Origin: Isochrysis galbana
Lineage: Eukaryota; Haptophyta; Isochrysidales; Isochrysidaceae
Reading direction: 5' to 3'
Length of the DNA stretch: 64,000 nt
Assembly (NCBI GenBank): GCA_018136815.1
Contig: CM030940.1
Span: 722,418 to 786,417 of the forward strand
Shown: positions 1-11,312 of the stretch, in pieces
Layout of the letters: each line of letters opens with the position of its first letter
How positions within the stretch are numbered: position 1 is the first letter of the stretch
Program-made: the position numbers and the translations under genes
The notes under the pieces: model-generated
What the model saw: the letters and a program-made list of their open reading frames with translations, nothing else
What the model was told of the DNA's origin: nothing
Databases searched by the model: none

Positions 1-100
1 GTTCCCCCCCAGCTCCCACTCGCCCCTCTGTGGTCTCGAACCTACTTTTATAAGTAGGGGTCAATGGGGGTGAGGGGTAAGGGCCTCGCAACTATCGTTA
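1..100 (+). repeat. R1 dispersed repeat, head fragment
   Basis: Contains the head motif seen in the other R1 copies: CCTACTTTTATAAGTAGG followed by GGTCAATGGGGG. The same motif, inverted, ends the copies near 15,530 and 26,288. It is followed by a short palindrome with arms CTATCGTT and AACGATAG around 93-111. Only the head is recognisable; the element body cannot be followed into this window. Confidence 0.4.
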
Positions 101-289
101 TGAACGATAGGGTCATGGAGCGCGCCTCGCTCCCACCCCCTCCCAGGGAGCGGCAGCTCTCCCCTCCGGCGTTAACGTGTCTTCTCGCCCTGTTTGGGTA
201 AGAGAAGATGGGGGCGCCAGAGCCAGGAGGGAAGGGCCGCGGCTCGCCGCGGCCACACTCGCTTCGGCGAGAGTGATTTGCGCTCTGGG

Positions 290-545
290 CTCCTATTTCA
301 CGAGTGCCCCCCCCCCCCCCCCCCCCCCCGCACGCGCGTTGTTTTTACCCGAAAGGTGGTTTTCCCCAGCACGCGCTGGGGTGCTGGGGTGCGCGGGGTC
401 GGTGCGTGCACAGGGGGGGGGGGGGCGACAAATATCGAGGGGAGGGGGCAGTGCCCCTCCCCCCGGTATCACTCGGACACCTGGCTCGTCAGGCATGGCG
501 GGATTCCGGGACTGAGAAGTTGTGTCCAATTGGCTAGTGGGGTCG
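290..545 (-). repeat. R2 dispersed repeat, copy A
   Basis: About 250 bp that is the reverse complement of 35,340-35,600 with scattered differences. Shared blocks are GGCATGGCGGGATTCC near 493-508, the CAGTGCCCCTCCCC block, GACAAATATCGAGGGGAGG, the ACCCGAAAG segment, and a long homopolymeric C run (G run in the other copy). No coding potential or terminal duplication was recognised. The two copies show a mobile or duplicated sequence of unknown class. Confidence 0.6.
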
Positions 546-829
546 CTCCCAAACCCCCTCCCTCCGCCCACCCCGCCGCGCCGGCCGACCAGGATATGGC
601 CGACACTGCGCAGACGCAGCGCCCTCCAGCCATGGCCACGCGCCACGCCCATGCACCATCCAGGCACCCGCGAGCCACGACTCGAGGCTTCCTCAGAGAG
701 TCGCACAGAGACCGATGTAGCGATATAGCCGTGTAGCCCTGAATCTTCAAGAACAAAGAAGTTTTCTTTAGAGGGCCAGCCAGGCGCCAGGAAGCGCTTA
801 GGGGGTATTGGAGGCAGCGGCTCAATCAA

Positions 830-1145
830 CCCCTGGCCCCCTCTGCCTCTCCATCGCGTGCCTCGCCGGTCTTGGGTGCCCACTTCCTGCTCTTGGCTGC
901 CTGGCGACCAGAAAAGGGGAGGGGGAGGGGGCAGTGATTAAGAAAGAGAGCTGGCCCATGCGTGCTTGAGAGTGCGGAATGATCCTAGCACTCGCTCCCA
1001 AGTCTAAGTTAGGTTGTTGAGTCCTGAGCACATGCCAGGTAGCATGGCATCGAGGATGACCGACAGCCCCCTTGAGGGGAGTTGAAGCCCGGTGGGGAGG
1101 GCACGAGGCGCCTTCCTATTGACTCCTACTCGAGAAATAATATTC
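830..1145 (-). repeat. R1 dispersed repeat, diverged copy
   Basis: On the minus strand this begins with an R1-like head (CGAGTAGGAGTCAATAGG near 1,116-1,133). It contains a GGCATGTGCTCAG segment that recurs in the 1,790-2,245 copy as GGCATGTGCTGAG. On the plus strand it carries the TGCCTGGCGACCAG block also present near 15,287. Copy limits are approximate because the sequences are diverged. Confidence 0.45.
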
Positions 1146-1646
1146 TTGAAGGTACGCACCTGAAGCTGGTGGTCGGCTTCGGGTACCAACCACCGTCGGT
1201 GGGAAGGCATGCCGGGGGGCGTGCGGTTCCTGCCCCACGGGATGCGCGAGGACGAAGGGTACGGCCTGACGCTGGACGTGCACCTGCAGGAGACGTCGGC
1301 CAAGCAGTCGGCCGACTCGGCGATGCGCGGGTGGCTGTGGGCGCTCCTGCGCGACACGTCGCGTCCCGTGGCGCACCTCCACCTCCTGCCGGCCGGGTGG
1401 GTGGGAGCTGAACGGCTCCCAGCTGATGTGCGTCAACCGTCGTGTGGTGGTGCCTTGGCGGCGCCCGTCTTGTGGACGAAACGAGGCGATGCGCAAAACC
1501 CCCCAACTCGACGGACCGCGGCCGCTACGACGAACACATCGCGCCGCGCGCTTTCAGAACGCGCCTTTCATAAAACCCGTCAGGCAGATAACTTCATCTT
1601 CTTCGTCTTCTTTTCCTTCTCCGCGTCCTCGATCCTATATGAATGA
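1082..1646 (+). pseudogene. unidentified coding-like fragment
   Basis: The stretch from about 1,140 to 1,420 has the strong third-position GC of coding DNA. It reads in two successive plus frames, as if frameshifted near 1,205. The second frame, from 1,209, includes LPHGMREDEGYGLTLDVHLQ and then a basic tryptophan-rich segment. No family was recognised and no start, end or splice structure could be fixed. After 1,450 the reading looks non-coding. It may be a gene remnant trapped between two R1 copies, or chance GC-rich reading; weak support. Confidence 0.2.
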
Positions 1647-1789
1647 CTATGGACATTTGATGGCTCCATTTGATTGATGTCCCATAGTTGATAGTTGTAC
1701 GAAACGATACACGATACCTTTTTTTGATCTATGTGTGACGGTCAATTTTTTTGTCGCTTTTTGTGCTTTTTTTCGCTCTTAGGTCGTCG

Positions 1790-2245
1790 CGTGCCGCCTG
1801 CGCGCGCCATGGCCCCCCTCCGGGGGACCTCCCCAGCTGGCCGGCTGGGCGGCTCATGGGGGCAGTGGAGGCTGGGGCTTCGCCCCTGGCCCCCCCTGCC
1901 TCCCCCTCGCTCGCGCCCCGCCGGCCTCGGGGGCCGTCCAAGTCGTCTGTCAGTCTGTGGCTCAGAGATGCTGGAGGGGAGTGAGTGCGCTTTGGAGTGG
2001 GGTCGAGCGAAGGATTGCGCGTCGCGGTGTGCCGTCTGGGAGAGTCTGGATGAGTGTGTTGGCTGCTCAGCACATGCCAAAAGGCATGGCATGAGGTTGA
2101 CTGACAAGCAGGCCAGGCACTAACGCCCCCCTTGAGGGGCGTTAGTGCCTGAGGGGAGGAGCGAGGAGCGCGAGGCACCCCCCCATGACCCCTACTCTAA
2201 GAGTAGGTTGATATTTGACTCCTACTTGAGAAGTAGGTTGCGACG
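1790..2245 (-). repeat. R1 dispersed repeat copy
   Basis: The minus strand starts with a doubled head: CCTACTTCTCAAGTAGGAGT, then CCTACTCTTAGAGTAGGGGT, then a GGGGGGTGCCTCGCG block. The far end holds GGCAGTGGAGGCTGGGGCTT (plus strand, 1,860-1,879), which matches the copy at 15,197. This copy carries a doubled head rather than a single one. Confidence 0.5.
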
Positions 2246-2702
2246 CTAGTGCAGCTAATGGCGATGCGACGCCGCGCACGCACAACGTACACACGCAACA
2301 TGTCAAAGGCCCGCACGCGCACTCACAGCATAGCTATGCACACGTGCACGCATTGCGGTACCAGGCATACATCAGCCACACAAACAACCCTTAAACAAAG
2401 CGATGAGCCCTCATACCAACGCCATTGCTATTGCGCAGCGTCCCTTCAGGGTATTGAGCCCACGCACTCGCATTCATACGAGTGCGTGCGGCGAACAACA
2501 GAATAGCATGGCAACAAATGTGGTAAAGTGTGGGAGGTCGTAGATTGTGGGGCACGATCGTAGAAAGTGCGATGAATACCCATTGGTGGTGCACTGGGGG
2601 CAAGCACAAAGCGGTGTGAGGGCGAGCCCCGATGGCCAGCAGTCTGTAGGATCGGTAAGAAGGGTAGGTGGAGAGGATGCACATGGCATGTATCGAGTGC
2701 GC
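2246..2702. other. spacer with no recognised gene
   Basis: Holds the region downstream of the DHHC gene (its stop codon is at 2,703-2,705 on the minus strand). Short open frames here have no recognisable domain and no coding composition. No transposon ends were seen. Confidence 0.4.
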
Positions 2703-4708
2703 TCAACCAAAGCACGAGTAGTATCTGTTGCGCCAAAAGCTCTCTGGCCACTCGCGCTCTGGAAGTGGCCGCTCCCACAGCCGCAGTCCCTTTGGACAGC
2801 AAAAATGCTTGAGGTTGAGCCACAGGCCCTCTGAAAATGGGCAAGAAAACTCGTAGAAGCCCTGGACAAGTGTAGACAACCCAGTGAGGTCCACGTGTAA
2901 AAAAATGTGAGAGTCAACGCTGCTGGTCAATCTCGTGGTCCCATTAGGCCTATTAGCGGTGGCTGATGGGGCCAGCGTTGGCCCCGGGGGCTAGGGCTAA
3001 AGGGGTCACCAACCTTGAGGTACTGAAGCTTTTCAACTTTCATGAACTCGTGTGTGGTGGACGAGGTAAGTGCCATGAACGAGTGGATACAAAAGAGGAT
3101 AGTCAATGGGATGCCAATCGCGTATGCAAGCCCATCAAGTATGAGCAAGGGAAGGTTGATGAGACCTGCACCGAGTGTATCCGACGCGCGGGAGGGGAGG
3201 GGCATGAGGCTTTTCATAGAAAGCAGGTGATCATAGATGACAGGCGACCAAGCGAGGACTGCGCTGGCTTGTGGAGATGCTCGGAGTATAGTGGGTGCCC
3301 CACGCGCTCAGCCCACCTGCAGCAGTCCGCGGCGGTGTGTGAACGTATGCGTGATCGACCAAACCTTTTGCGATCCAAATCGAGATCAGCTGCAGGGCCA
3401 GCAGCCGCCAGAATGCGCCGTGATTCAGCTCGCCGACGGAATTGCCTGAAGTGAGGTGGTGCCGCACAAGAACACATGAGCCGAACGACTGTAGGCGGAA
3501 CGAGTCTACTTGCAGGGTGCAGCAGCGGTGGACCGGAAAACTCAGTTCGGCAATCGCTGAGGGGCACAGGGATAGCCAGGGGCTGACCAAGACAATAGCA
3601 GTAGTGATCAAATTTGGATACGACTCGCTGGTGTTTCTTGACCCACTTGGCGCGGATCGGAAGCAGGACGCCTGCCTCCTCGCAATACCCATCAAAGTAC
3701 CTATGGCAGGGGAAACAATTCAGATGAGACAACGGTGTGCATGGAAAGCTTGATCTGCAAGAGCACAGCAGGAGAGGATGCTCCGCAAGCTGGGTGTCGG
3801 TGGCGGATCGGTGGCTGCGAATCGACTCATCATCTAGTGAGTTCCCGTATGACCGTGCGAGCTCACTTCGCAGCTTCAAGAGGCAACCCCGTCTTGTCCG
3901 AGTTATCGCGTGTGAGCTCCTCCCTCTCCTCCCAGAACGCTCGTTCCTTGGTCATGACTTCGCCATCGGCGTCCACACGCACGGTACCTCCACTTGCATC
4001 GTCCTCGATGACGCGGGCGAGGCCCATCTCTAGCCCACTCGCATCATGCGGACCGAGGCTGCTTGCACCACCGTTTGCATCTCCGTCGCCATCGTGCGGA
4101 TCACTGTCCTCCTCACCATCCTCCTCAGCCTGAAGCGCGTCCTCAGCCGTTTGAGGCAGACGGACAGTGTGCGGCAGGACGGGCTTTAGCTCAACCTCGC
4201 GCACGCTGACGGCGCCGTCATCGCCGTCCTCTGCCTGTGCATTGCCCTGCTCTATGGAAGTCGTTGGCCTGCTTGGACTGGGAGATGTGCCATCGGCCAT
4301 GCTGCGGCAATCCTCCACCGCCAGGACAATCTCTCCGCGCACCTCGGGCGTGCCACGCACGTCCACCTTACCCGGCCCAACCTGTGCATCCATGAGCGAT
4401 TGCAGACTCTCTGGCGTTAGGAACCCCGGGTCGGAGAAGACGAGCCGCACGTACTGAAGCCCAGCGAGTGTGGTGACAACGAGCCAGAGCACAGTGCTAA
4501 CGGGAGCTCCAGAGGGGCCCCAGGGAAGGCCGTAGACTGTGATCGCGACCGCCTCAAACGCGTGGATGCCGAGCCAACTCAGGACGAGCAGCGAGCGCCG
4601 CACTCCCTTCGCCGGCCTCTCGCGCAAGCAGTCGGCCCAGCCGCGCCGCCGGTACTCGCTCCAGTCTTGCGAGAACTCGAGGGCGGCCTGCGAGAGCTGC
4701 TGATCCAT
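2703..4708 (-). CDS. DHHC-family (DHYC variant) protein S-acyltransferase
   Basis: Predicted membrane protein S-acyltransferase (palmitoyltransferase). Five exons on the minus strand: 4708-3867, 3700-3588, 3445-3317, 3165-3014 and 2861-2703. All have GT-AG borders and compatible phases, giving 464 residues. Family features in order: two N-terminal membrane segments; a D-P-G motif right after them (FSDPGF); a long acidic cytosolic insert; a reduced cysteine-rich domain (residues about 287-320) ending in FDHYCYCLGN; two more membrane segments; and the TTxE motif as TTHE (398-401). The catalytic cysteine position (315) is kept, but the motif is DHYC. Most zinc-ligand cysteines of the usual CRD are absent: RAKW is followed by VKKHQ instead of the usual HC-x2-C. 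It may still be active, as DHYC enzymes are known, or specialised. The start is the only in-frame ATG before the membrane segments. The gene is divergent from the KEA gene. Confidence 0.85.
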
Positions 4709-5418
4709 CGCGGCCGCGGCTCGCGTTAGGTTGAGAGAGAGCGGCGACGAGCGAAGGGGGGGAGGGAGGGAGGGAGCGAGGGGGAGGGAGGTAGGGAGGG
4801 AGGGAGGGAGGGGGAGGGAGGGAGGGAGGGAGGGGGGAGGAAGCGAGGAGGGGAAGGGGAGGGGTTGCGGCGCGGCGCCGCCGTCCGCCGGTTGGGGGGA
4901 GTGCATTCCGAGATGTTTAACAGTTAGTGCCGCCTCAAGTAGTATTGTAGTATTGTAAGTACGGTAGAGCGGAGGAGAGTGGGGAGGAGAGAGGGGGGGA
5001 GGGGAGTGGCCTCGTGTACATGAATTCCACAGACGAAGAGATAAAGAATGGCACGGACACACTTGGAGGTAGGAGTGCTCCCACGTGCGCGCGACCGCGT
5101 GCGGTGGAGGGGGGGGGGGGGGGGCACGGGGGGGGGGGGGGGGGGAGGGCGGGGGGGGGGGGGGGAGGGCGGGAGCGGGACCGGTGGCGCGCGAGAAGAG
5201 AGAAGAGAGCAGCGGCTCTACATAATTGTAGAGAAGGCGAGGGTCCCCGAGGCGGGCGGGAGTCGAGAGTCGTCGCGCTGCGGCGGAAAGGGTTGGGGGG
5301 GGGGGGGAAGCGGGCGTGGCCGGCAGCGAGGGAGCGGAGGGGTTTGGGGAGAGGGGGAGAGGGAGGGAGAGGGAGGGAGAGGGGGAGGGAGGGAGGGAGG
5401 GAGAGTGATCGACGGGGG
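4709..5418. promoter_or_regulatory. shared divergent intergenic region with Pu/Py tracts
   Basis: This 710-bp gap between the start codons of two divergent genes must hold both 5' leaders and promoters. From 4,760 to 4,850 the plus strand is a GGGA/GGAG purine tract; 5,108-5,166 is nearly pure G; 5,290-5,405 is again GGGAGA-rich. No TATA-like box was recognised. Similar tracts lie ahead of most other genes here, so a structural or promoter role is possible but unproven. Confidence 0.4.
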
Positions 5419-8400
5419 ATGACGGCGCTGGTGCTCTCCTCGCCTATGGCCGCGCTCCTCCCCCCCATTGTCATGGCCCCCAGCCGCATGGGCAGAGGCA
5501 CTCCGCCGCCGCTCGCTCGGCTCTCTGCTGCTGCCACGCCTTCTGCCTCCATCCGGCCGGCTGTGCGGCTGGCCCGCTGGCGAACGCCTGTGCGCTGGGC
5601 TCGTCGGCACGTCTCGCGCTTCGCGCTGCTCCTCTCGCTCCTCCTCGGGCTCTGCGGCCTGCCAAGAGCGGAGCCGCACCTCGCGATTGCTGCGCCCGAG
5701 CACGGGGCCGTCTTCGACGGAGGGTGGCGCCCGCAGGCTAACCCGATTGCGAGGCTCCTGCAGGGCGCTGGGGGCAGGCCAGAGGTGACGATCGAGGCGG
5801 GGGTGAGTGAGTGCAATGCACAGCCAGTGGGGCATCCGCTCACCCAGACGACAGAGGCGAGCGAGCGCAGAAACCTCTGGGCAACGGGCGGACACCGTGC
5901 AAGGCGGCGCGTGCCAGCGCTTGCGCGAACGGCGGATCCCCCCGCGGTCATGCCGACAGATCAGCCCGCTGGTGTGCGGCTTGCCGCCGCGGTTGCGCCG
6001 CAAGTCTCCAAAGCTATGAGCGCCGTCGGCGCCGCTCTCGAGGACATCAAGTCGCACATTTCGGTGGACGAACGAGATGCGATGGTGCTTTTGGCGACGG
6101 CAGCTCTCGTTACCCCTATTATGGGCTACCTGAAGCTGTCGCCTGTTCTCGGCTTCCTCTTTGCGGGAATCATGCTTGGCCCGACTGGTCTCGGTGTGGT
6201 TTCCGATGTGGATACCACTACAAAGTTGGCGGAGCTTGGAGTGGTATTCTTCCTGTTCGAGATGGGTAGGCTGCCCTGTTTGCCTTCCTTCCCCTCACTG
6301 CGCGCAGTATCAAGCCGGCACTTATGCACCGGCCCTTGGAAGGCTCCATCCCAGCCAGGCGGTTTCGGAATACATAATCACCTTATTCAGGCCTGCTCTT
6401 AAGCTGTTGTACAAACTGCGCCCGCCCTCATCCCTCATCCGCGCACGCCTCACGCCTTGTGTGTGTGCAGGTCTTGAGCTGGAGTATGAGCGGCTCAAGT
6501 CTGTGGGTCGAGACGCCTTTCGACTAGGCAGTGCACAATTTTTTCTCTCTGCCGCCGCAGTGTTTGGCGCCGCCACGGCTGCCGGCTTCGCCCCCGCCGC
6601 CGCCCTTGTTTTGGGTGGCGGTCTCGCACTCTCCTCTTCCGCATTCGTGATCCAGCTTCTCTCGGAGAAGGGTGCGCCTCCTGCGCCGGGGCATCTGGCC
6701 AGAGGCTAAGCACGAACTGCGCTCGTCGGACGCCGAGTTGAACTCAACGTCGGCCGTACCCTTATCCTCCGCAACGCACCGCAGGCGAGCTCGCGTCGCG
6801 CTTTGGCCGCGCGTCGTTTGGCATCTTGCTCTTCCAAGACTTAGCAGTGGTTCCTTTGCTCGTCGTCACTCCGCTGCTCGGCAGCGATGGCGCGGCGCTC
6901 GGCGCCGCTCTGCGTCTCGCTGCAATCAAGTCGGCTTCAGCGCTAGCCTGTATTTTTGCTGCCGGGAGGCTGCTGTTGCAACCAATCTTCAAGGTGAGAC
7001 AAGCACGTTGGGTCGCGGGGCAACCCGAGCCACCTGTGGTGCTTCGGCTGAGTCTCGCCCCATTGAGAGGAGCTTCAAGAGAGGAGCGATTGGCATGCGT
7101 GGCGTTGACACCGCCCGCCGCGGGGTTGTCTTGCAGTTGGTGGCTTCAGCCAAGGATCAGACGGCTTTTCTCGCCATCACGCTTCTGACCGTCATCTCGA
7201 TGTCTGCCTTCACGATGGTGAGACTACTGTTTAGTGCTCCATAGTGATATGGCCACTTGCCGCGACGCTTCCAGCCCATGCGCAGCCTCAGCTTCTGGAG
7301 AGCGCAGCCAGCAGCTAACGAGCATATTGCGGCTCTGATACAGGCCCTTGGTCTCTCCGACACTCTTGGCGCCTTCCTCGCGGGAGTACTGCTTGCTGAA
7401 ACTAAGTATAGGTACGCGGAGGAACGCCTGAGGCTTGCTTTCGTCGTCCTGTCTCTGCCCGCTTCCGATGCGGCGTCCTAGCATTTACTGACCGTCGCGA
7501 ATGCGCCCCCTCTCGCCTACTGCAGGTACCAAATAGAGGCTGATATCGCGCCCTTCCGAGGACTCCTCCTCGGCCTCTTCTTCATCACCACCGGATTTTC
7601 AATTGATCTTCCGCTCGCCTTGGCCTCGGCACCGCTGGTGGGCAATGCGACACGTCACATTTAGGCGGGATGGCTCCGCAGTGCCCGCCCCGCCCTGGCA
7701 TACCGCACCTGCACGCCCGTACACTCACTCGCTACGCTCCAACGCGCGTCTAGGTTTTGGCGCTCACGGTCGCCCTACTTCTCACCAAGACGACGATTAC
7801 GGCACTTGTCCTGACTGCCAATCAGCTGAAGCGGGGTGCAGCAATCCGCTCGGGCCTGCTCCTGTCGCAAGGCGGAGAGTTTGCCTTTGTTCTCTTCGGA
7901 CTCGCCCAGACCCATGGTATCATGCCAATTGCACAGGTGCGCAGAACGAGCACTCTTGACGGTCGCTCTACACAGATTCCAACGCGAATATCCATGCTTC
8001 CGGCCCTTATTCAACACTTGAGGGGCTTCCTCGGAAGCCGTCAATTGACCATCGGCAGTATCTTGCCCTCGCACGCCTTGACACCAGATCACGATTCACC
8101 GCCACGCCCACGCATTGCGCAGGTGAAATTATTGCTCACGATCGTCGTACTTTCCATGTTCCTGACCCCATTCCTCAATGAGTTTGGTGCCTCGATTGCG
8201 TCTCGTATGGAGAAGGGCGGCGGACTCGTCCTTCAGCCTGACGACGATGATGACAAAGTGAGCCTACTAATTGTGCTCAAGAGTCTCAAACCCCAGGTCG
8301 AGGGAGGAGCGCTTGTCGGTAAACTCTACTCGGTGGCGCGTAATTATCCTGAACCCCTCCTCCTCCATCTGTCCCGCGTCTGCCAGGGCGAGTACGTGCT

Positions 8401-9588
8401 TGTTTGTGGTTTTGGTCGTGTTGGGCAAGCAGTGTGCGAACTGCTTACTGCGAGGTTGATCCGGTACAAGGCGTTTGACATGGACCCATACCGCGTCGCT
8501 GAAGCGAGAGAGTTAGGATTACCGGTAAGCGTTCGCCAGTGTTGATGCGCCCGCGACCCGAATGCCTATCCCCGCACAGCGTGTGGGAACTTCCACTTTT
8601 GTCCGCGCTAGCGGCGCGATACCCCATGGAATGGGACATGGGACACTCCTCGGCCGAGCCATGAGCAAGGCTTCACGTGGCCTTGGTGTGTCACTCCTTC
8701 CTGTTCCCCAATCTTCCTAGGTCTTTTATGGCGACGCACGACGTCCAGACGTGCTCCGCTCCTTCATGTCCCACGAGGAGGACATCACATCCGTCGTTGT
8801 GACTCTTGATAACGAACGTGACTGCACCCGCGCGGTGCGTGCTCTTCGTCGACAATATCCTACTGCCAAAGATATGCCCATCTTTGTGCGCGCAGTCGAC
8901 GAGCAGGTATGTGGCAAAGAAGGGGATGCGCTCGATGCCCAAGCGAGGACGGTGAACACAAGAAATGCGCCCAAGACCGTGCAGACCCCGTTGGAGCGCC
9001 CTGATGATTTGCGTCATCAGCATCCCTGATGTTTGCGTGGAATCTCCCACACAACCTCTCGCCCTTCCCAATATCAGCATCGACGAAAACTTGCGGCATC
9101 TTCGGCAATCGCGCTCGAGACTGGCCCAGAGGAATCTGCTCTGATGCTGGGGGGCGCACTGCTCTCATCCCTCGGATGTCCCAAGGATGAGGTGCGAGCG
9201 AGGGTGGCAGGCAGCCGCCTCGATCAGTGCCCGTAGATGCGCACAAGCATTGTGCTAGCTGCTGTGCGATGTCTTAAAATAGTGGTGCTGTCTGCATTGG
9301 TGCCATCCATTCCGTTGTAGTGCTCAATGCTAGGAACTGGCCCCCGCCATGCTCCGTCCACCTTGTCAGGTGATCTCGCTCATCGATGACATGCGAGCTT
9401 CCATGTACTCGGATCGCATGCAAGTGATCCGCGACTCCTTCGTAGAACGCAAGCCGCCTCGATCGCGGCAGAAGAAGAAGAAGCTGCCTGAAATGGTGCC
9501 TGCCGACGCATCCGAGCCGATCGCGGAGGAGGCTACGATCGATGTGGGCGCCACCTCCACACAGCCCGCCTCACAGTCCAGTGACTAG
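5419..9588 (+). CDS. KEA-type K+/H+ antiporter (CPA2) with RCK/TrkA-N domain
   Basis: Potassium/proton antiporter of the CPA2/KefC class, like plant plastid KEA proteins. Thirteen exons: 5419-5802, 5965-6265, 6471-6671, 6785-6993, 7137-7217, 7344-7411, 7526-7637, 7754-7936, 8123-8257, 8387-8524, 8721-8906, 9078-9191 and 9370-9588, giving 776 residues. Seen: a hydrophobic presequence (FALLLSLLLGLCGL, about 69-82); the antiporter core with FLFEMGLELEYERLK, GRASFGILLFQDLAVVPLL, LGAFLAGVLLAETKYR and PFRGLLLGLFFITTG; then a nucleotide-binding RCK part starting near residue 559 with GFGRVG. The C-terminal tail is basic then acidic. The presequence suggests plastid-envelope or thylakoid targeting through the secretory route; inferred. 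The exon 1/2 junction is the least certain, because no family similarity guides it. Other ATGs lie at 5,446 and 5,476. Confidence 0.9.
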
Positions 9589-10776
9589 TCTTGCGACTCG
9601 GAGCTTTGCCCAACGCAGAGCTAAGCGATTTACAAGTCGCATTCGTCGGGCCGATTCGGATATGATGGAGACAAGCATAGTGTGGTCTGAGCCGTGCAGA
9701 CAACAACGGGCCCGTTTCCCCAATCGACGTTGCCGCGACTACCCTTACTCTAGCAGAATTTGTGATCTGATACTGAGAGGATTCCAAAGAAAACGCCTTG
9801 CCTCACTAAGACTGCAATTGGATCGCGCACGCCTTGTCCCATCACACCTGCATTTGGAGCGCATGCGAGCGAGCGACTCCAGGATGGCTTCGCAAGCTGC
9901 TTGTCTTAGGAGGGCACTCAGATGTCCAGTCGCCCTCGACATGTCCAGCCGATTCTTGATTGTTGAGTGAGTCTCGCCATTTCACTATATCTCGTCTTCC
10001 TCGTGCGTTTGGACGTGGCGGCCGCCGTCCACTCCCAAGTCATTACTCCTGATTTGTGCGCGCGCGCAAGTTGGGGCTCATTTCACCCACTACTTGGAAA
10101 CTCCACAGCACTTCTATATGTCGCTTCCTCTATGTCTGCCATAACTTATACAAACATCGTCACGCTTCACCTAGTGGTAGCACCAGGAGAAGACGGGTTG
10201 GGGCGCTACGCGAACGAGTCTCTAATATGCTTGCTGTTGTCGAGACTTGCGGCGTCTTCTTCCCTGGGGCTGCATTGGATTGCACTGCCTGGGCCCAAAT
10301 GTAACTTCACCAAGTGCTCGCAAGCAAGGATGGCTGGACTTCCAGATAAGCCTCACCTTCGATATGCTGCGCTATTGCTATTGCATTGGTTGGGCAAAAC
10401 AAGGGGGGGGAGGGGGTGAGAGCGAGAGTCGTGGTTTGTTTGTTGGCCGGACCGATCTTTGAGTCTCGACTTGCCACTCAGCGCACTCAGTGGAGATGGA
10501 TGCGACATCCGCTTGCAGGCATTGCGGTACGGGAGTCCCCCGCCCCCTCCCAAGACCTATGACTATGCCTGAGTCGGTATCAGTATGTGTTGAGCATGTA
10601 GGAGCACCACACCATCCTACCATCTCCACCGATACAAGATACAAACGATGCGCGATAAGTCCGCATTCCATCGACGCAAAATAATAATTGCCACTAGCCC
10701 AGTACTATCACAACAACAGACCACAGAGGTCGCGTTCCGTCGAAAGAGGCCCGCGCGCAGCGCGCCGTAGTCGGCC
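9589..10776. other. spacer with no recognised gene
   Basis: Region downstream of the KEA gene. Open frames such as 9,542-9,970 and 9,967-10,419 lack domain similarity and coding character. A G run lies at about 10,403-10,418. Confidence 0.4.
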
Positions 10777-11060
10777 GTGTGTGGCGCCGTCAACTACGCT
10801 GACGTCACCCGGCCGAATGGGCCGGAGTGCCCAACTTTCGAACGCGTGCGGGCGCGCTGCCGGCGCTTTCTCGGCCATTCACTTAGACAGAATGGCACAA
10901 GAAGCATCATATCCAAAGGTGCCGCCCTAGCAGCCACGCCAATCGCCGCCGCCGCCCGTGCGCATCGCGCTGTGGTTGACCGTGTGTGGCGCCGTCAACT
11001 ACGCTAACGTCACCCGGCCGAATGGGCTGGAGTGCCCAACTTTCGAACGCGACCGGGCGC
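10777..11060 (+). repeat. direct repeat pair of about 75 bp
   Basis: A 75-bp unit starting at about 10,779 (GTGTGGCGCCGTCAACTACG) recurs at about 10,984, spaced by about 205 bp. The two differ at only a few positions, and both run through GCCCAACTTTCGAACGC. The second copy is truncated or joined at its end by the retroposon at 11,070. No protein was recognised. Confidence 0.7.
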
Positions 11061-11312
11061 GATGGGTGAAAAAAAAACTTTTTAATTTTCTCGCCACGCG
11101 CGCGGCTACGGGGTTGTCTATTGTAGCCACGCCCAGATCCCTTCCTCTCCTCTCACTTCCCGCCTTGCGGCAACTCCCCTCGTGCTCTACCTAGGGGCCC
11201 GGGTCGCGGGGGGGGGCTGGGTCGGGCGGGGTGCATCGGCCCTCAGTGGACTGTTCTCTCCTTCCTCCTGTGCCTCTGGGTGGCCGGTTTCTTGCCCGGG
11301 CGCGATGGGTGA
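11053..11312 (-). mobile_element. R3 SINE-like retroposon with 17-bp target duplication
   Basis: A 226-bp insert (11,070-11,295) flanked by the perfect direct repeat CCGGGCGCGATGGGTGA at 11,053-11,069 and 11,296-11,312. On the minus strand its 3' end reads GGCGAGAAAATTAAAAAG followed by nine T. Upstream is a GCGTGGCTAC segment and the block GAGTTGCCGCAAGGCGGG. The same order of blocks occurs in the insert at 25,419-25,679. No ORF is present, so it is non-autonomous. A 17-bp duplication and an AT-rich 3' tail fit target-primed insertion by a LINE-type reverse transcriptase; that mechanism is inference. Confidence 0.85.

Noticed and set aside
7757..8545. The 262-codon frame as a complete KefB-like protein
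   Set aside because: It reads through two introns with clear GT-AG borders; the conserved parts are exons of the KEA gene.
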